A stretch of DNA of 64,000 nucleotides, from positions 62,001 to 126,000 of the forward strand of contig JAFUFB010000013.1 in NCBI GenBank assembly GCA_017470145.1, given 5' to 3'. Shown here piece after piece: positions 18,199 to 26,058 of the stretch (its first letter is position 1; every line of letters begins with the position of its first letter). This DNA comes from Clostridia bacterium (GTDB lineage: Bacteria; Bacillota; Clostridia; Christensenellales; Aristaeellaceae). Made by a program: the position numbers and the translations under genes. A model generated the notes under the pieces. It was not told where the DNA came from and did not search any database. It saw nothing but the letters and a program-made list of their open reading frames with translations.

Positions 18199-19205
18199 AT
18201 GGTCCTTGCCCTCTTTCGTGTCATTTCCATCAATCCCAGGCTGGTATAGCCGTGGATCACCGTTTTTATTCGATCCTGCCCAAAGGCTTCCTTCAGCGTC
18301 TGTTGCACCAGATCTTGGTCTGTTGCCTCGTCCATGTCGATAAAATCAATGATCAGTATGCCCGACAAATTTCGGACTCTGGTCTGGATCGCGATTTCCT
18401 GGCAGGCCTCCAGGTTCGTCCGCAGCGTCGTGGCCCGATGATCTCCGGTCCCGGCATCGGAAGCGCTGTTCACATCGATGACAGTCATGGCTTCACATCG
18501 ATCGATCACGATATTTCCCCCATGGGGCAGCTGAATCCGTCGGTTTTCGCTTTCCTTCCATTGACGAAGCAGATCCGGCGGCAGCGCCTCCTCCCGCCGA
18601 ATTCGTCCAATCCCCCGGGGTCCATAATCCCGCAGCAGTTCGTCCGCCACCGTCAGGGATGAAATTTCCCCGGCCTGAATCTCTTGCCACTGATGAATCA
18701 GCTCCTCCAGCTCCTGCTGCAGGGCATCCCTCTCCTGATGAACCGCAGCTTCCCGCATCACGAGCCCGAACCGCTGTCCCGCCAGCTCCTGCCCCAAAGT
18801 CATCAGCTTGGTTCGCACCTCTGGATCCTCGATCCGGGCGCTAACGCCGATATGCCGATTCCGGGGCATCAGAATCAAATAGCTGCCTGCCAGGCTCAGA
18901 TCCCGGGAAAGATAGGCGCCCTTTTCCCCGATTTCTTCCTTCCGAATCTGAACCAGCACCTTGTCGCCAGATCGGAGGGGGCCCTCCGTAAAGCTTCTGC
19001 TGTTTTCCCGCAAGGGCAGAAAGCCGTCTCTTTTTCGGCCGATATCCACGAAGGCCGCCTCCAGGGCTGGCATCATTCGATTCACCTTGCCCCATAGGAT
19101 CTGGCCGGTTTGATCCCCTGCTCGAAGGGGGATATATTCCACCAGCCGCCCTTCTTCCACCACGGCGCAAAACTCACTGTGCAGATAAATCTCTCTCATA
19201 TCCAT
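18195..19205 (-). CDS. Ribonuclease E/G family protein, minimal form without Zn-link
   Basis: A 336-residue endoribonuclease of the RNase E/G family. The S1-like domain is inserted near the N-terminus (GQILWGKVNRMMPALEAAFV). Both catalytic aspartate motifs are present (VIDVNS and GILIIDFIDM). The protein stops just after LGLMEMTRKRAR, so the zinc-link CPxC and the small domain found in E. coli RNase G (489 residues) are absent. The stop overlaps the miaB start (ATGA), so the end looks genuine. In many Clostridia the gene follows the TIGR03960-TIGR03936 pair, as here. Confidence 0.9.
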   Translation of the reverse strand: MDMREIYLHSEFCAVVEEGRLVEYIPLRAGDQTGQILWGKVNRMMPALEAAFVDIGRKRDGFLPLRENSRSFTEGPLRSGDKVLVQIRKEEIGEKGAYLSRDLSLAGSYLILMPRNRHIGVSARIEDPEVRTKLMTLGQELAGQRFGLVMREAAVHQERDALQQELEELIHQWQEIQAGEISSLTVADELLRDYGPRGIGRIRREEALPPDLLRQWKESENRRIQLPHGGNIVIDRCEAMTVIDVNSASDAGTGDHRATTLRTNLEACQEIAIQTRVRNLSGILIIDFIDMDEATDQDLVQQTLKEAFGQDRIKTVIHGYTSLGLMEMTRKRARTI

Positions 19206-19211
19206 GGATTC

Positions 19212-19892
19212 TTACAGCTCTTCCAGGGGAATCAGCTCTCCGGGCTGCCGTTCCCCCAGCAGCTGGGTTCGAATCACCAGCGTGCGCACCTCTTCCTCCT
19301 CCGGCAGGCCCGCCGCCCGCTTCAGCCCTTCGATGATCATCGCCGGCTTGCAGCTTTCCCGTTCCGTCAGCATCAGGGTCGCATTAATTTTCTGTCCTCC
19401 CCCCCGCAGGGCATAGATCAGCGGCTTCATATCCACGTCCTTGATGCCGGATTTCGTCTTCCGGGGAACCTGAATCTCCTCCTGCGCCATCATCTTGTCG
19501 ATGGCTGGAATCAGCAGCTCCGCCTGGGCTTCCTCTCGCAGAATGATCTCGTACATTCCCGCCTTCAGGCTGGCCATCAGGGCCGGATGCTTATCCTCCA
19601 CGCCCCGGGCCGAGCTCAGCTGCATCTCCGGCGGCATGGCCGCGTTCATCCGGGTCAGGAATTCCTGCTCCGTCACTGGCTCCGCCATCTTCACATCCAT
19701 GATTTCCCGCTTTCCGGCGGCGCCAGTGCTCAGGGCGGAAGCAAAGGTCACCAGAATATGGGGATTGAAACCGTTGGAATAGGCCACGGGTAATCCGCTG
19801 CGGCGAAGCCCCCGCTGCACAGCCCGCTGAATGTCCAAGTGCCCAATATGGCGCACCCGTTCATTTTTCTCAAAAACGCCCAACATCCGCAT
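19212..19892 (-). CDS. TIGR03936/DUF2344 radical-SAM-associated protein
   Basis: A 226-residue protein that starts with MRMLGVFEKNERVRHIGHLD and contains SNGFNPHILVTFASALSTG, the signature of the DUF2344 family. Members are always found next to, or fused with, a TIGR03960 radical-SAM protein, as here. The function is not established; the genomic link to RNase G and ribosomal genes suggests a role in RNA or ribosome modification. It overlaps the radical-SAM gene by one base (TGATG). Confidence 0.9.
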   Translation of the reverse strand: MRMLGVFEKNERVRHIGHLDIQRAVQRGLRRSGLPVAYSNGFNPHILVTFASALSTGAAGKREIMDVKMAEPVTEQEFLTRMNAAMPPEMQLSSARGVEDKHPALMASLKAGMYEIILREEAQAELLIPAIDKMMAQEEIQVPRKTKSGIKDVDMKPLIYALRGGGQKINATLMLTERESCKPAMIIEGLKRAAGLPEEEEVRTLVIRTQLLGERQPGELIPLEEL

Positions 19893-21805
19893 CAGCCCTC
19901 GCCTCCTTCCGCCACATAGGGCACCAAGGAGGGAGAAGGCGCCTTGTTCCGCTTAGGATCCGCGTAGGCGCACAGGCCCTTGATCCGCTGAATGCCGCAG
20001 GCGTTACAGCCCAGCCGACAATCCTTCGTCACCTCTGCCCGATCGCTCTTTTCCTTCTCCCGCCAGAGGAATTCCTTGGTAATGCCGCAGTCCAGGAAAT
20101 CCCAGGGCAGCATCTCATCCCTGTCCCGAACGCGGTTGGCATAGAAAGCCGGATCCAGCCCGCAATCCGCAAATGCTGCCATCCATTCCTCGAATTTAAA
20201 CTGATCGTTCCATCCGTCCAGCATGCATCCCCGTTCATAGGCCCGCTTCAGCACCCGGCCGATCCGGCGATCCCCCCGAGAGAAGCAGGCCTCCAGATAG
20301 CTCAGATGGGGCGCGTGCCAGTTGAAGGTGACGCCCTTGATCTTCAGCACCTCCCGCAGGTGCTCCTGCTTGTCGTTAATAACCGGGATGGTATCCTGGG
20401 CCGCCCATTGGAAGGGGGTATGAGGCTTGGGTACAAAGGTGCTGCAGCTGACGGTGACCCGCAGCCCCTTGGCCCGCTCTCCCTTGGGAACCTTGAAATA
20501 TTCCGCCACCACCTTCTGGGCCAGTTCCGCAATTCCGTCCAGGTCCTCATAGGTTTCGGTGGGCAATCCATCCATGAAATACAGCTTGATGCTGCTCCAG
20601 CCCCCTTGGAACGCGTCCCGAGCCTTTTCGATCAGATCTTCCTCCGTAACCCCTTTGTTGATCACGTCCCGCAGCCGCTGGGTGCCCGCCTCCGGCGCGA
20701 AGGTCAAGCTGCTCTTCTTTACCTGTTGGGTCTCCTCCAGGCTTTCCTTCAGCACACTGTCAATCCGCAGGCTGGGTAGGCTGATTGAAACCCGCTTCTC
20801 CTTCATCCGGCGCATCAGTTCTCGAATCAGCTCCGGCAGGCAGGTATAATCGCCGCTGGAAAGGCTGCTCAGGGAGATTTCTTCATATCCGGTGGCCTCC
20901 ACCAGGGTTTCCGCCTGCTTCACCAGGGTTTCCAGGCTGCGTTCCCGCACTGGGCGATATAGCATGCCCGCCTGGCAAAAACGGCATCCCCGGGTACAGC
21001 CCCGCATGATTTCCAGGGTAATTCGGTCGAAAACCACCTCGGTATAGGGGACAGCCAGCTTCGTAGGAAAATAGGCCTGGTCAAAACTGTCCACATACCG
21101 TTTAACGACCCGGGCCGGCGCTTCCGGACAATTGGGCGTAAAGCTCTTCAGCGTCCCGTCCTCGTGGTATTCCGCGTCGTACAAGGAGGGCACGTAGACC
21201 CCTTCCACCTGGGCCAGCCGCTTCAGGCATTCCTCCCGGGAAAGGCCCTGCTGCTTGCGCTCCAGGATTACCTGGTTCACCTCCAGCATAACTTCCTCCC
21301 CCGCGCCGATCATGAAGGCGTCGATGAAGTCGGAAATCGGCTCTGGATTGGAGGCACAGCCACCCCCGGCTACCACGATGGGGTCCACCTCTCCCCGCTC
21401 CTTCCGTTCGATGGGAATTTCACCCATCTCCAGCATGGCCAGCACGTTGGTGTAGCTCATTTCGTACATCAGCGTAAAGCCCACCACGTCGAAATCCTTC
21501 AAGGGGCGACGGCTTTCCAGGCTAAAAAGGGGCACCTGCTCCTGCTTCATCAGGGTCATCATATCCACCCAGGGCATGAAGCACCGCTCGCACAGGCTCC
21601 AGGGCTGGTCGTTAATCAGCCCGGTCAGAATCTTCATGCCCAGATGGCTCATCCCGACCTCATAGGTGTCCGGAAAGCAGAACACAAAATGCAGCGGCGC
21701 TTCCTCCCATTTCTTGACCTGGGTGTTCATCTCGCCGCCGGTATATCTGGGGGCCTTCTGCACCTTTTCCAGCATGGCCTCAATCTTTTCGTTCATCGTG
21801 TTCAT
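19892..21805 (-). CDS. TIGR03960 family B12-binding-domain radical-SAM protein
   Basis: A 637-residue protein. An N-terminal cobalamin-binding-like Rossmann domain (FVFCFPDTYEVGMSHLG) precedes the radical-SAM core with MRGCTRGCRFCQAGMLYRPV. The C-terminal cysteines (CRLGCNACGI) may hold an additional cluster. Such proteins use S-adenosylmethionine radicals for an unknown modification and are paired with DUF2344 proteins. The cobalamin domain is of the reduced type often lacking the DxHxxG motif, so B12 binding is uncertain. Confidence 0.92.
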   Translation of the reverse strand: MNTMNEKIEAMLEKVQKAPRYTGGEMNTQVKKWEEAPLHFVFCFPDTYEVGMSHLGMKILTGLINDQPWSLCERCFMPWVDMMTLMKQEQVPLFSLESRRPLKDFDVVGFTLMYEMSYTNVLAMLEMGEIPIERKERGEVDPIVVAGGGCASNPEPISDFIDAFMIGAGEEVMLEVNQVILERKQQGLSREECLKRLAQVEGVYVPSLYDAEYHEDGTLKSFTPNCPEAPARVVKRYVDSFDQAYFPTKLAVPYTEVVFDRITLEIMRGCTRGCRFCQAGMLYRPVRERSLETLVKQAETLVEATGYEEISLSSLSSGDYTCLPELIRELMRRMKEKRVSISLPSLRIDSVLKESLEETQQVKKSSLTFAPEAGTQRLRDVINKGVTEEDLIEKARDAFQGGWSSIKLYFMDGLPTETYEDLDGIAELAQKVVAEYFKVPKGERAKGLRVTVSCSTFVPKPHTPFQWAAQDTIPVINDKQEHLREVLKIKGVTFNWHAPHLSYLEACFSRGDRRIGRVLKRAYERGCMLDGWNDQFKFEEWMAAFADCGLDPAFYANRVRDRDEMLPWDFLDCGITKEFLWREKEKSDRAEVTKDCRLGCNACGIQRIKGLCAYADPKRNKAPSPSLVPYVAEGGEG

Positions 21806-21806
21806 T

Positions 21807-22364
21807 TCAGGGAATCAGCTCCTCATGGTCTTCTGCATTCTCTCCGTCCTCCCCCTCCGGCTCCGGCAGGGGCGGCAGATTTTCCAAGCTTTCAATGCCA
21901 AAGCGGCTCAAAAATTCATCCGTGGTTCCAAAGAGGATGGGGCGACCAATGGTTTCCTTCCGCCCTACCTCCTGTATCAGCCCTTTGGCGGTCAGGCTTT
22001 GCAGGCTGTAATCGCATTTCACTCCGCGAATCTGCTCTACCTCCGCCCGGGTGACGGGCTGCTTATATGCCACCACCGCCAGGGTTTCCATGGCTGCCTG
22101 GCTCAGGCTCTGGCGCTGCACCGGCTGCAACAGGCGAACCACGTCCTCCGCGTACAGGGGCCTGGTAGCCAGCTGCACCTTGGTGCCAAAGCGCTTCAGC
22201 AAGAAACCCCGCTGGTTGAAATCATATTCGCTTTCCAGCTCGTTCAGTGTTTTTCGAACCTGCTTTTCCTCCTGCCCCAGTGCTCTGGCCAGCTCCCGAA
22301 TTTCGACGGCCTCTCCCGCCACAAACAGGATGGCTTCGATTCGTCCCTTCTCGTTTCCCTCCAA
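21807..22364 (-). CDS. scpB: Segregation and condensation protein B
   Basis: About 186 residues, winged-helix kleisin-associated subunit of the Smc-ScpAB condensin. It contains IEAILFVAGEAVEIRELARAL and ALNELESEY-like helices, then the second winged helix (VAYKQPVTRAEVEQIRGVKCD). The TTG at 22364 is chosen because an AGGA-rich Shine-Dalgarno lies 4-9 bases upstream and the start then falls eight residues before the conserved IEAIL, as in B. subtilis ScpB. In-frame ATGs at 22406 and 22427 would overlap scpA and have poorer spacing. Confidence 0.93.
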   Translation of the reverse strand: MEGNEKGRIEAILFVAGEAVEIRELARALGQEEKQVRKTLNELESEYDFNQRGFLLKRFGTKVQLATRPLYAEDVVRLLQPVQRQSLSQAAMETLAVVAYKQPVTRAEVEQIRGVKCDYSLQSLTAKGLIQEVGRKETIGRPILFGTTDEFLSRFGIESLENLPPLPEPEGEDGENAEDHEELIP

Positions 22365-22383
22365 TGGTTCCTGTCCTTCCTTC

Positions 22384-23301
22384 TTACCCGTGATTGTATT
22401 TGCCATACATGGTGTCCAGCTCCTCATTGGTCATGCTGTCCGGCGAAGCCGCAACCGTTTCCAGCGCCTCCAGCTCTGCCATGGCCATCTGTTCAGTCTC
22501 CGGCTCGTTTTCCGGCTTTTTCTTTCTCCGGCGCTTTCCCTGAGGCAGCTCCTCCGGCTCCTCCACAAAGGGGGCTTTTCCGGAGATCAGGAGAATTTCT
22601 CCATAGACCCCTTCCTGCCGGGTGTGCATCTGCCCCAGCTTCAGCAATTCCAGCACCGCCAGGAAATAGGTGACCACCTCTTCCCGGGTGGGCGCGTCAG
22701 AGAAGGCCTCCTCGAATCGAATTTGCTTCTGCTTGCGAATCCGGTGCATCAGGTGCAGCATGCATTCCTGCACCGTGTGCTGATCCCGGTGAATGTCCCG
22801 AGGGGCGTAATGGTTGACCGCCTCCTCCTCTGTCTCCGGCTTCCGGGCCCAGATGCGCAGGAAAGCCTCCGTTAGCCCTTCCAGCGTCAGCCCGGTCAGC
22901 TCCACCTCCTGGGGCGGCAGGGGATATTCCTCCGGCAGCTTGGTAAAGACGTTTCGGGCCGCCGCTTCAAAATCCCGCAGCTCCTCCGCGCTTTCCTTGA
23001 ATCGCTTGTATTCCTCCAGGCGACGGATCAGCTCCGTCTCCGGGTCCTCTTCCCCCTCCTCCGGGGCCGGGGGCCGTGGCAGCATGGCGCGGCTCTTAAT
23101 CTCCACCAGCGTGGCCGCCATCACCAAGAAATCGCTGGCTTCATCCATGTCCAGATCCTCGGCGCTGCGCACCAGGGAAAGGTACTGGTCCGTAATATCG
23201 CTGACAAAGATTTCCCGAATGTCGATTTGTGCCTTGCCGATCAGCGTCAGCAGCAAATCCAGCGGCCCGTCGAAATCCTTCAGCCGAAAGTTCATCGTCA
23301 T
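22384..23301 (-). CDS. scpA: Segregation and condensation protein A
   Basis: A 305-residue kleisin that bridges the Smc heads. The N-terminal FDGPLDLLLTLIGKAQIDIREI and ITDQYL are diagnostic, and the C-terminal winged-helix region (REEVVTYFLAVLELLKLGQM) is present. A charged Lys/Arg/Glu tail extends ~50 residues beyond the usual end. It overlaps the upstream protease gene by four bases, and scpB follows. Confidence 0.96.
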   Translation of the reverse strand: MTMNFRLKDFDGPLDLLLTLIGKAQIDIREIFVSDITDQYLSLVRSAEDLDMDEASDFLVMAATLVEIKSRAMLPRPPAPEEGEEDPETELIRRLEEYKRFKESAEELRDFEAAARNVFTKLPEEYPLPPQEVELTGLTLEGLTEAFLRIWARKPETEEEAVNHYAPRDIHRDQHTVQECMLHLMHRIRKQKQIRFEEAFSDAPTREEVVTYFLAVLELLKLGQMHTRQEGVYGEILLISGKAPFVEEPEELPQGKRRRKKKPENEPETEQMAMAELEALETVAASPDSMTNEELDTMYGKYNHG

Positions 23302-23993
23302 ACGAATTTAAACCCTAAATTCAACATCCCGGCAAACAGGTTTGCCGCGTTGATCATGAAAAAATTGCATACCCGGCTGAAGGTGCTGCTCAGCACCCCA
23401 CTCAGGCAAAGGAACAAAAAGCCGTAGTGAATGATCTGCATGGTCTGGGCGTTCGTGGAATAGTCCAGCCGGCCCTTGAAGAAAATCTGATTCACCAGCC
23501 GGTATCCGTCCAGCGGAGGCACAGGCACCAGATTGAAAACCGCCAGAGAGATATTGTAGCTCAGCAGGATCATCAGGAATTCCTGCACATAGCTGACCAC
23601 CAGGCCGCCGCTGCGATACAGCAGCACATACAGGAAGGTGGAAAATAAAAACAGTATCAGGTTGACAAAGATCCCCGCGAAGGACACCAGAATCATGTCC
23701 CTTTCCCGATGGCGGAAATTATAGGGGTTAATGGGTACAGGCTTCGCCCAGCCAATTCCCAGAAAAAACATGCTGATCATGCCGATGGGATCCAGATGCT
23801 TTCTGGGATCCAGCGAAATGCGGCCCATCATCTTGGCCGTAGGGTCGCCACATTTCAGCGCGACGACGGCGTGGCCCATTTCATGCAGAATCAGGCTCAG
23901 CAGCAGCGCCGCGATCATCATGATGATTTCGATCAGCGTCCCCAGCGGATTCCGCTGAAAGCTGCTAATCCAGGAAGAAATGTTCCGAAACAT
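23298..23993 (-). CDS. Site-2 protease (M50) family membrane protein
   Basis: A 231-residue polytopic membrane protein with the zinc-metalloprotease motif HEMGHAVVA in an early membrane segment and the second metal-ligand motif NLVPVPPLDGYR downstream. This is the rhomboid-like S2P family often found just before scpA in Bacillota. The substrate is unknown. The gene begins 13 bp after ligA and overlaps scpA. Confidence 0.92.
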   Translation of the reverse strand: MFRNISSWISSFQRNPLGTLIEIIMMIAALLLSLILHEMGHAVVALKCGDPTAKMMGRISLDPRKHLDPIGMISMFFLGIGWAKPVPINPYNFRHRERDMILVSFAGIFVNLILFLFSTFLYVLLYRSGGLVVSYVQEFLMILLSYNISLAVFNLVPVPPLDGYRLVNQIFFKGRLDYSTNAQTMQIIHYGFLFLCLSGVLSSTFSRVCNFFMINAANLFAGMLNLGFKFV

Positions 23994-24006
23994 ATTGACT
24001 CCTTAT

Positions 24007-25971
24007 TTATCCATTGGTTCTCCGAAGAAATTCCGCCTCGTCCACCGTCTCGATACCCAGGGTTTGCGCCTTGGTCAGCTTGCTGCCGGCGTCCTCTCCT
24101 ACGACGACGAAGGCCGTTTTCTTGCTGACGGAGCTGGCGGCCGTCCCTCCATGCTGCCGGATCAGCTCCTCTGCCTGCTTCCGGCTCAGGTTCGGCAGCG
24201 TCCCTGTCACGACAATGCTCATCCCCTGGAAGGGCCCATCCGCCGCGCCTTGGGCTTCCCGCGGGGACACTCCTGCCTCCAGCAGCTTCCGGATAAGGGC
24301 TCGGTTTTCCTCGAAGCTGAAGAATTCCACGACGCTCTGGGCCACAATTTCGCCCACGTCCGGAATGGTCATCAGCTCCTCCAGGGAAGCGGCCTGTACC
24401 TTCTCCAAGGTTTTGAAATAATTCGCCAGATCCCGGGCGGTTTTCCGGCCGATATTGGGAATCCCCAGGGCGAAGAGGAAGGCGTCCAGCTCGCAGCGCT
24501 TGCTCTTGTCTAGAGCCTGCAGAAGATTCATGGCCTTCTTTTCTTTAAAGCCCTCCAACCCCAGCAGATCCATGGGTAAAATTCCATACAGGTCGGAAGG
24601 TACCCGTACATGGCAGGCATCGTACAGCTGTTCTGCCGTTTTTTCACTGAACCCGTCAATGTCCATGGCCTCCCGCCCTGCGAAATGAGCGAGGCGCGCC
24701 ACCGCCTGGGGCTTGCAGCTTTCCCGATTCATGCAAAATAGATGGGCCCCCCGTTCCACCAGCGGGGAACCACAGGCAGGACAAACCGTGGGCGGCTGAA
24801 TGGGCGTTTCATTTTCCCCAGGCTCTCCTGCCCGGCCCATAATCTCCGGAATCACATCATTGCTCCGCCGGATCCATACATCGCAGCCCACCGCCACATC
24901 CTTGCGGCGTATGTCTCCCAAGTTGTTCAGCGTTGCCTTTCGCACCGTCACGCCATAGAAATCAACCGGCGCCACATGGGCCAGAGGGGTCAGCTTTCCT
25001 GTGCGGCCCAGCTCCCAGGTAACCTTTTCCAATCGAGTGACGCATTCCTCCGCTTCGAACTTATAGGCCACGGCCCACCGGGGAAATTTCTCCGTAAAGC
25101 CCATTTGCTCCCGCAGGCGGTGCTCCCCCACCTTGATCACCACGCCGTCGATCAGCCAATCCAGGCTGGAGCGAGCCGCTCCGATTTCCCGGATGCGGGC
25201 TTCGAGTTCTTCCCGCCCTACGCCGCTGCCCAGATAGGGGCTGACCTGGAAACCATTCTGCCGAATGAATTCGATCATCTCCGGCTGAGTTTCATAGGGT
25301 GGATTCTCGATGGTCCCGATCTGATAGAAGAAGGCGTCCAAATGCCGGGCGGCCGTCACCGCCGGGTCCAGATTCCGCAGGGCCCCGGCCGCCGCGTTTC
25401 TGGCATTCTTGAGAGGAACTTTTGCAGTTTTGTTGTATTTTTCCAGGGTGCTGAGCCGCATGATGCACTCCCCCTGAATCTCCATCAGCCCCTGATAAGG
25501 AATCTCCCGGGGGATGGAATGAATGGTCAGCGCCTGGGGTAAAATCGCTTCCCCTGTAATCCCATTGCCCCGGGTGGCGGCCTGAATCAGCTTCCCTCCC
25601 TGGTAGGTCAGGTTCAGGGTCAGTCCATCAAACTTGTACTCCACATAGTATTGCAGGCCTGTCTTTCCCGCCAGCTTTTCCGTCCGGGCGATCCAGGCGT
25701 CCAGAGCTTCGAAGTTCTGCACCTTGTCCATGCTCCAAAGCCGGGTCAGATGGGTATGGGGCGCGAACCCCTGTAGGGGCTCCCCGCCCACCTGGCGCGT
25801 CGGCGAATCCGGCAGCACAGTCCCCGTCTCTGCCTCCAAAACCCTCAGCTCGTCATATAGCTGATCCCATTGCATGTCGGAGATGATGGGATTGTCCAGC
25901 ACGTAATAGGCATAGCTGGCTTTTTGAATCCGGTCAATCAGCTCCCGCATCCGGGACTGGACATCCTGCAT
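24007..25971 (-). CDS. ligA: NAD-dependent DNA ligase
   Basis: A 654-residue ligase sealing nicks in replication and repair. The nucleotidyl-transfer lysine is Lys113 in EYKFDG. The zinc finger has four cysteines (CPACGS...CMNRESC). Four helix-hairpin-helix units and a C-terminal BRCT domain follow. Domain Ia aligns without gaps to E. coli LigA, but His23 is Tyr and Tyr35 is Trp here, while Tyr22, Asp32 and Asp36 are kept. These residues contact the NMN half of NAD in E. coli. The pcrA-ligA order is conserved in Bacillota. Confidence 0.97.
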   Translation of the reverse strand: MQDVQSRMRELIDRIQKASYAYYVLDNPIISDMQWDQLYDELRVLEAETGTVLPDSPTRQVGGEPLQGFAPHTHLTRLWSMDKVQNFEALDAWIARTEKLAGKTGLQYYVEYKFDGLTLNLTYQGGKLIQAATRGNGITGEAILPQALTIHSIPREIPYQGLMEIQGECIMRLSTLEKYNKTAKVPLKNARNAAAGALRNLDPAVTAARHLDAFFYQIGTIENPPYETQPEMIEFIRQNGFQVSPYLGSGVGREELEARIREIGAARSSLDWLIDGVVIKVGEHRLREQMGFTEKFPRWAVAYKFEAEECVTRLEKVTWELGRTGKLTPLAHVAPVDFYGVTVRKATLNNLGDIRRKDVAVGCDVWIRRSNDVIPEIMGRAGEPGENETPIQPPTVCPACGSPLVERGAHLFCMNRESCKPQAVARLAHFAGREAMDIDGFSEKTAEQLYDACHVRVPSDLYGILPMDLLGLEGFKEKKAMNLLQALDKSKRCELDAFLFALGIPNIGRKTARDLANYFKTLEKVQAASLEELMTIPDVGEIVAQSVVEFFSFEENRALIRKLLEAGVSPREAQGAADGPFQGMSIVVTGTLPNLSRKQAEELIRQHGGTAASSVSKKTAFVVVGEDAGSKLTKAQTLGIETVDEAEFLRRTNG

Positions 25972-26058
25972 GAAACAACCTCCAAATAAATTCCGAAAAT
26001 ACCGATTGATTTGAATCAGCGTGAAAGCATTTCGCTCTTCCGCTCCGCGTTGAAGCTT

